A model generated the notes under the pieces. That model worked only from the letters and a program-made list of their open reading frames with translations, ran no database searches and was not told the origin of the DNA. Both the position numbers and the translations under genes were made by a program. DNA of 64,000 nucleotides from Heterocephalus glaber (lineage: Eukaryota > Chordata > Mammalia > Rodentia > Bathyergidae), in contig NW_004624743.1 of the NCBI RefSeq assembly GCF_000247695.1, positions 9,169,517 to 9,233,516 on the forward strand, in the 5' to 3' direction. This document shows, one piece after another, positions 57,151 to 64,000 of the stretch. The first letter of the stretch is position 1. Each line of letters opens with the position of its first letter.

Positions 57151-60100
57151 AGTGTAGAGAGGCTAGAATGGGGAGACCAGCTGATAAGCTCCAACATTTT
57201 TTCAGTGTGTGTTAAGAGTGTGTCAACTGTGTCTTTGTGCAGTCAAAGCCTTGATGTGATCTGTAAATCAAATCACCCTTTGCTTAAGTTTTAAGATGCC
57301 AAAAGACGGACTCAGAGATTCCTCTTGATTTAATATGTGGAACTTCAGGGCATCCCTGTTATGCTTTCTTTCTTGGCTGCTCAAAGTTTCTGTCTCAATG
57401 AATTGCGTTTGTCAGATTTGACCTCCAAGTAAAGGAGAAACTGGCCTAACTGCCAAAGCTCTGCAGAAGAGGTCTTGGGTAATTTGAAGGGTGGAAGTGG
57501 ATTGTTTGTTGCAATCTTTTTTCGGTCTACTAGCATATTTTCCTCTGAAATGCTGATACTGTCTTTTCTTAGGTCATATACATGTTGTAGGACAATCTTT
57601 CCCACTAACTGTGCATGTTTGAATCATACTGGCAAACTTCAACTCGGTCATTGAAATTTTCCCCTCCTATGTTTCCCAAAAGCTTTGGGCAGTTTTAGGG
57701 ATTCCAGAAGTATTTATGGCCAGCTCAGTTCCTAAGAGAATGACTGGGTAGGTGGTTGTAGTTAGCCTAGGACTTGGAGAGCTCCCAAAGGAGGTACCAG
57801 CCATGCATTGCAGCCCTGGACTAAGGGTCCCACGAGGCACCACTCCACCTCCCACTCTGGCCCTGCTCTGCTGGCTTTGCTTATGCTCACTGTGTGGTTC
57901 CTTCCCTCCTTGCCCTTCAACCTGCCACCATTCAGTGACTGTGAAACATTAAAACAACACTGATGCCCCCCATCAAACACAACCAAGACAATACTAGCAG
58001 GAAAAGATGACAATAATAAGTACGATATAGGTGCATTATCAAAGATTGCCCTCAGTTTAACAGAAATATGTTTGTTTCAGCAACTTGAGGTATGTATATA
58101 TCTGTGATTGTAATTGCCATATAAAAACAATAACAAAACCTTCTTGTTATAAAACATTCTTTCAGGCACATAATAATCAAAACTAAGTAGCTTTAAGGAG
58201 ATGATTTTAAAATTTAATTTTTTCTCTCAATTTTATAAACATACTTTTTGCTTAATCCTCCATTTTTAGGTTTCTAATTAAATCAAGGAATATTTTTTCC
58301 TCCAATAAAAGCATATTTCTGAAAGACCTCAATTATTTGCTCTTCCTAAATGTTTTCCATTGCAAGGATTAGAGGTGATAAATCACATTCGGTTTATCTC
58401 CTACGGTTTCTTCTAGCACATTGTCAACTCCCCTCTCACCCTCCTGTGCACACCCCCTGTGTAGTAACTGCATATGGGACACCATAAAGGCTGTGGGGTA
58501 AGTGACACTATTAGCACAGTGTGGTGGCTTTGATGTGTAGCTCTCGGCAGGGTTGCCAGGAGAGTGACAGACTCCTGCTCTAATGCAAAGACTATTTCTC
58601 ATTTCCTCGGTTCAGTTCTAATAGTCTTATATTACCATTAGTGCACTAAGCAGACAGACATCACAGCTGAGAAACCTCACATCCTTGGGCTTAGCTTATT
58701 ATTTTGAGTGTGAGATTACTGCATGCAATAAGCTCTTTATTAAATGAAGATAAAGAAAATATTCAATAATATAATGGATATCAAAATGAGGCCAATCATT
58801 TTTGTCTTAAGTTAAATGAAAGAAAAGTGTTATCTCCCACACCACCACCTCATGCCCAGGGATGGGCATGTGGAAACACAATTTTTCTGTGAAATTTGTA
58901 AAATGAGTGTTGTCATGTCTCCCTGTATATGCCAGGGTTCCCCAAATTTAGTTTTGCCAGTTTTTAAGCCTCAAGCAAAATGCTATCCCCAATCACAGAA
59001 ATGATTTAATGTACAATTTTATATCTAGAAATACACCACACAATAATGAAAATTGTAACAATCCAAACAAAAGGAGGATCAAAGACACTCAAGAAAGTAG
59101 AGTGGATTTCATTCCCTGAATGAAGGAAGAGGTAACCAATGAGCAGCTAACCAGTAGGTTTAAAGCTCCAGCCAAACTACCTATAAATGTGGGAGCATCT
59201 TATGTGTGAGAAGCTGTTAAAGGGGACTTAAAAGAACAAAAAGTACCATTTGTTCCCCTAATTAACTTTGAAGAGTCTAATTAAGGGCAACATAAAAGCC
59301 TAAGAAATGCTGGTTATTAGGCATGTACTTTAACTTGATCAGTGGGATGGTATTCTTGTAAACAAAGATGCTAATTTCACCCAGCCCAAAATAAACCTCT
59401 CTGCAAATATCTCACAACATAATCATGCAGTACCTTGGGAGCAGAATCCCTATCTAGTGCAGGCTGCCTCTTGAGGTTACTGATTCTAGGCGTTAATGAC
59501 ACTCAATTTGAAGATGCAATAGAGGATAAAGAACATTCTGATAATGTCTGAATATGAACACTTCTGAGTCTCCTTTCTGTTGTATTTACCTTGGCCTGAG
59601 TAGCTCTATGAGTTGACCATTTTGATTGCAAGTAGGTAGAATTTTGTCTCTGAAACCGACATAAGTAGGATAAAGTACAAGCACATTTATATCTGAATCA
59701 GACAACACATCAGTATTAATCAAGGTAAATTTAGACTTTGCTATTGCTTCAAGAATATCATGTAGGTTTTAGTTTTTAGCATTTAAATAGATTTAGAGAA
59801 AAGTATTTCTTTTTAGAAGAGAAACCTATCCATTATATAAAAATAGTTATAACACTAGAATAAGATGATAAAATTTGTTTTTATCTAGTTTCCTTGGAGT
59901 TGCTCTAAGTGGAGGGAACACTCATCCTAGAGTCAAAACTTCTGACTTCTGGGAACTTATTTCACATTTTTATTCAGTAAAAATAAGAGTTTCCATTAGG
60001 AAAATGCAGATCAAGGTTTATTATGTTTTTTTTTCTGAGAATGTTTCACAGAGATGCTGTGATAAGATCATCTTAAAGAGCTTTGCATTTTCCATGAAAA

Positions 60101-62559
60101 AGGAATTATGAGTTTTTATTATTGTCAACACCAATATTAAGCATAGAAGTGCATGAAAGTAGACAATTGTCATTTAATGCTATAATCACACCAATTGATA
60201 TTCCCAATCCTATTTAGTTTTGAATTAGCCATAGCCTGCAGTAGCTAGTGCAGCTTTAAAATCGACAAGCTATTAAAACTAACTCTAAAGCTTACAGCTA
60301 GGGAAAACGTGGCTTCTGTGATGTCCTGAGATGTTGGTACTAACATCAGCACCCCAAAAGGCCGGTTTTCAGAAAAGGCCAGTGTCTAACAGCCTGGAGA
60401 GGAAGGACTCGAGAGATTATAAATAGAGTGAGCTTTTGCAATATATTTTGGCATGCAGAAGCTTCTAAGAATTTAATTCTGCTGGACTCTCAAGAGCCAA
60501 CTGCCTGAACTTAGTCTGACAGAACTCACCTTTCAAAAGATGTGGGACTTGAGACTCCTGTCAATGGAGGAACAATTCAGTGTGGACATTACAAACCAGA
60601 AAAATGACAAGTCAGGATAGAAGAGCTACACAAAATCGTGCACCCTGGACTTGGGACCCTGACTTTAATTCTGAAGGTGGTACCCTTAAATGCCTTTTGC
60701 ATAGATATAAACCAGTGTGGCAGAGTCTCCACTGTTTGCAGAGCACTGCACTTCTGTTATCCTTAAAATGATAACGAGGGTGCAGAAGTGATCTAAGAAG
60801 CAAGAGAAACTCCATAACACAGAATCACTCAGTAACTTCTTTTAAGCTCAAGTCTTTTGGCCTAGTCTTAAAATTAATATCCAGACAATACACGGCCCCC
60901 TGAATATATTCCACTGGTACACACAACAAGTAACTTATCTGAGGGTATCTGAGAGTAGGGTCTGCTTCTCACCCAGCCATTTCTATCGCTTGTACTGTTC
61001 CTTCTTCACTTAGGTAGGGTAGTCATCTTCCAGAAGGAATCACAGAAACTGGTGTTAACTGCACTAAATCCTTTGAAAATATCCACAATAATGATGAGCA
61101 GAATCCATATCAGATCCACTGCCAAGTGTACTTAAACACAACCTGAGACTTTTAAGTTCAGAGCTAATTTTCTCTTCATGTCCCTAATCAATCAGTGACA
61201 AGATATACCCAGAATAAGAGCAAAGAGATAAGAATCTTTCCATTGTGAAAAATGATTAGAATACAAACATTCTCTGTGTCATTGCTGAGAATATTCCTCT
61301 CAGATGGGAGCCTTGCTATTTCATTACATTTATCTGCTACACGAACTGTGTGCCTTTTGATGTGCCTGTAGGGCTTGATGTGTCTTGGTATAGACAGAGA
61401 CTAAATTGAGTCCTAATGGCTTGATGCAGTCATAAAAAATAGTGTCTTCTGCAAAACTCACTACTTGCCTGTAGCTTGGGTAGAAATGCTTATTCTATAC
61501 TCAGATCCATATGCCAGCTTTTTAATGCATTTGTATTCTTCCTTTATTTTGCACCTTGGACAAACTATCAACAACAATAAAAATGAGCTGTTACCGAGAG
61601 CACTACATATAAGTATTGTCCTGCAAGTGATATATGGATCAGTTTTCATCCCTTCCCAGATTAAAAAGTTTAAGACAGCAATAAGGAAAAGAATCCAAAA
61701 CCTTCAGGATGTGTAGGGTCTGTATTCTGCATCTCTTTTCGAATGTAGTGTGTACCTGTACATACAATTTCTCAAAAATTATACCCTTAGAAGGGTAAAA
61801 GCAACTCCCTGGGCCTGGCTTTGTCAGAGGTTAGATGATTAAATGAGAGATCATGGAGCAGAAATGCCCGTTCTTCTCCCTCTCAAAGTGAAGTCAGGCA
61901 TTAGTTCCGAGCTTTGAGTCACCACCCTGCAGTCGCCCGCCCACTGTGAGCCCCTAGGCATCTGGAAGCATGCTTATTTTGGGTGTCGTGCTCAGCTTTG
62001 GGCCAAGTCCTAACCAGAAGAGCACCCCAGACTCAACTATTCTCCAATTCCACTAAGTTTTCTCTTCAAAGCTGTGCTTTTTACCCATGTCTTGTGAGCA
62101 AGTACTTCATAGAATTCCGCATCTGTGTTCAATCGGCCCAATCTTTCCCTTGATAGAGTACCTTTTTTAAATCAGTGTGTGTTTGCAATAAAGATATAAC
62201 ATATTTTGATTATTTTCAATCCCTTTACCCCTTTCTCCCTTACCTTTCCCCAGCCCTAGTCCCCTTCCCCCATGGAGTATTTTTTTAAACAACATATTAA
62301 GGTAAGCCAGAGTTTGACTGTCAGAGTCCAATGTCCATATCCATTCTGCCGGATACTTGGATGGATGAAATCCATTATCCAGATTTTCTAACATCTCAGG
62401 TGCAGTGTATGACTGCAATTAATCAGGAAGATACAAAAGAACACATCTTTGTTATAGGTGAATCTTTAGAGATGAAGTCAAGAGACACATCTGTAAGTAG
62501 TAATGGAAATCACTAGCAAGAATATTGCCTAATATAACATAATGAAACATACCCACTTG
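57151..62559. other. Long stretch without recognisable gene or repeat
   Basis: About 5.4 kb on which I can assign nothing firmly. Open frames are short and overlap on both strands. 57730-57950 and 61800-61990 are somewhat richer in G and C. At 62165-62275 a pyrimidine-rich segment (cctttacccctttctccctt) may be the complement of an L1-type polypurine tract. The low repeat content makes this the best place to look for conserved non-coding elements. Confidence 0.4.
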
Positions 62560-64000
62560 TTAAGACCTTATTTTTTAGAGTTATAGGTTTGTAGCAAAAT
62601 TGAGAACAATTACCAAGATACACATACATATACCTCCTGCCCCCTACACATACCTGCTCCATAACCGTCCATATCCCCCACCAGAGTGGTGCATTCCTTA
62701 AAACAAATGAACCTCCATCGTCACCCAAAGGCCACAGTTTGCATTACAGTTTATCTCCATTCTACGCATTCTAGTCTATCAGTGTGGACAACTCTGAGAT
62801 GACACGTATCCCCGATTCTACGATGATATGGATATTTTCACTGCCCTAAAATTTCTGTCCTCTACCTATTCATCCTCCTCTCGCATTAACTCCTGCAAAA
62901 ATCCAATCTTTATGTTGTCTCCATAGCTTTGCCTTTTTCACAGTGTCCCACAGTTAGAATCTTGCAGTACATAGCCTTTTACCTTTTCCAATTACCTTTC
63001 TTGCTTTGAAGTTTTCTCCACGTCTTTTTATGTCTTGATAGCTTTTTCCTTCTTAGGATGATAATATTCCTTTATGTAGATGTGCCACATCTGGCTTATC
63101 CACTGACCTGCTGATAAACATTTCAGCTGCTTCCAAGTTTTGGCAAATATGAATAAAGCTGCTCTAAACATCTATCTGCATGCAGGTTTTTATGTTGACA
63201 TCAGCAAAAAATCAAGGAGCAAAATTGCTGGATTGTATGAGAAGAGTATGTTTAGTTTTGTAAGAAACTATGAAACTGCCTTCCTGTCAGCAGTGGATAA
63301 GCATTCCCGTTGCTCCACACCCTTACAAGCATTTGGTGCGGTTGTTCTTGACTGCTGCCCATTCTCACAGGTGTACAGTAGCACCTAACTCTCATTTGAG
63401 TTTCTCTAGTGACAAAGTGGCATGATATGGGGCATCTTCTCATGTGCTTCTGTGGCCATCCACATATCTTCTTGGTGAGAAGTCTTTTAGGAGCTTTGAC
63501 CGATGTTTAAACTAGGTTTTTTGTTTTCTTATCCTTGAGCTTCAACAGTTCTTTGTCTATTTTATATGATAGTTCTTTACCAGATACATCATTGCAAATA
63601 TTTTCTCTCAGGCCATGTCTTACCATTTTTGTCTTGGTAGTATCTTTTACAGAGGAGAAATGTTTAATTTTAATAAAGTTTAACTTACCAATTCTTTTGT
63701 ATGTCATGTCTTTGGCATTACATCTAAAAAGTCATTGTCAAGCCCAAGATATAAACTTCCTCCTGTGTTATGGTTTTACATTTTAAATTTAGAACTATAG
63801 TCCATTTTAACTTTTATGGAGAGGATGAGATTTATATTGTGGTTCATGTTTTGCATGTGGATGTACAGATAACCCCACAGCATTTATGGAAGAGACTATC
63901 TTTTCAATATCACATCATCTTTGCTCTTTGGTCAAAGAGCAGTTGCTATATTTAAGTGAATCTTTTCTAGGTTCTCTGTTCTGTTCCATTGATCTACTTG
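62560..64000 (-). mobile_element. Old L1 (L1ME/L1MC-like) 3' region, antisense, runs off the window
   Basis: The plus strand is the complement of an old L1 over more than 1.4 kb: 'aggtttgtagcaaaattgag', 'cccaccagagtggtgcattc', 'ttcactgccctaaaatttct', 'ctggcttatccactgacctg', 'tatgaataaagctgctctaa', 'aaaattgctggattgtatg', 'ccgttgctccacacccttac', 'catcttctcatgtgcttctg' and 'gttctttgtctattttatat'. It is collinear and fairly complete; the 5' part lies beyond position 64000. Confidence 0.85.

Noticed and set aside
56812..57294. Cluster of overlapping open frames on both strands
   Set aside because: The region is antisense L2; its higher GC content alone lengthens chance frames.

Overview
The window reads as ordinary, AT-rich, repeat-dense mammalian nuclear DNA, either intergenic or inside a long intron. 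I find no intact protein-coding gene, no convincing exon, no CpG island and no functional RNA gene. The organism is most likely a non-murid rodent. The evidence is tRNA-derived SINEs of the rodent ID type at several places, a dimeric SINE joining a B1-like (7SL-derived) half to an ID-like half near 55 kb, and repeated copies of L1 3' ends with a polypurine 3' UTR. A squirrel-related or other non-mouse-like lineage is the best guess; the species cannot be fixed from this sequence.

Layout. 0-8.2 kb: a MaLR-type LTR, then a decayed old L1 of about 5 kb holding two later insertions, then a mariner-like palindromic element. 8.2-17.7 kb: mostly unique sequence with L2, MIR, ID and antisense L1 fragments, ending in a MER2-type DNA transposon split by a rearranged (5'-inverted) L1. 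17.7-28 kb: several copies of two L1 3'-tail types, MER5A fragments and a second old L1 interrupted by a younger L1 tail with a clean target-site duplication and by a MaLR LTR. 28-45 kb: DNA-transposon ends, L2 and MIR remnants, an ID SINE with a perfect 11-bp duplication, further LTRs, an antisense L1 tail and a MER5A. 45-56 kb: an ancient L1 3' end, an unidentified frame-shifted coding-like remnant, antisense L1, microsatellites, another L1 tail, two LTRs, the dimeric SINE and MIRs. 56-64 kb: antisense L2, a long stretch with nothing recognisable, and an antisense old L1 running off the end.

There is no gene pathway to describe. What the window offers is insertion history: nested elements give relative ages (L2/MIR and old L1 first, DNA transposons and MaLR LTRs next, lineage L1 tails and ID SINEs last). 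Three open-frame remnants without an assignment (near 11.8, 41.5 and 46.9 kb) are the only places where an undescribed or degenerate gene could hide. I saw no evidence for a novel biological system. Family names were assigned by remembered consensus features, not by database search, and element borders are approximate to roughly 10-50 bases.
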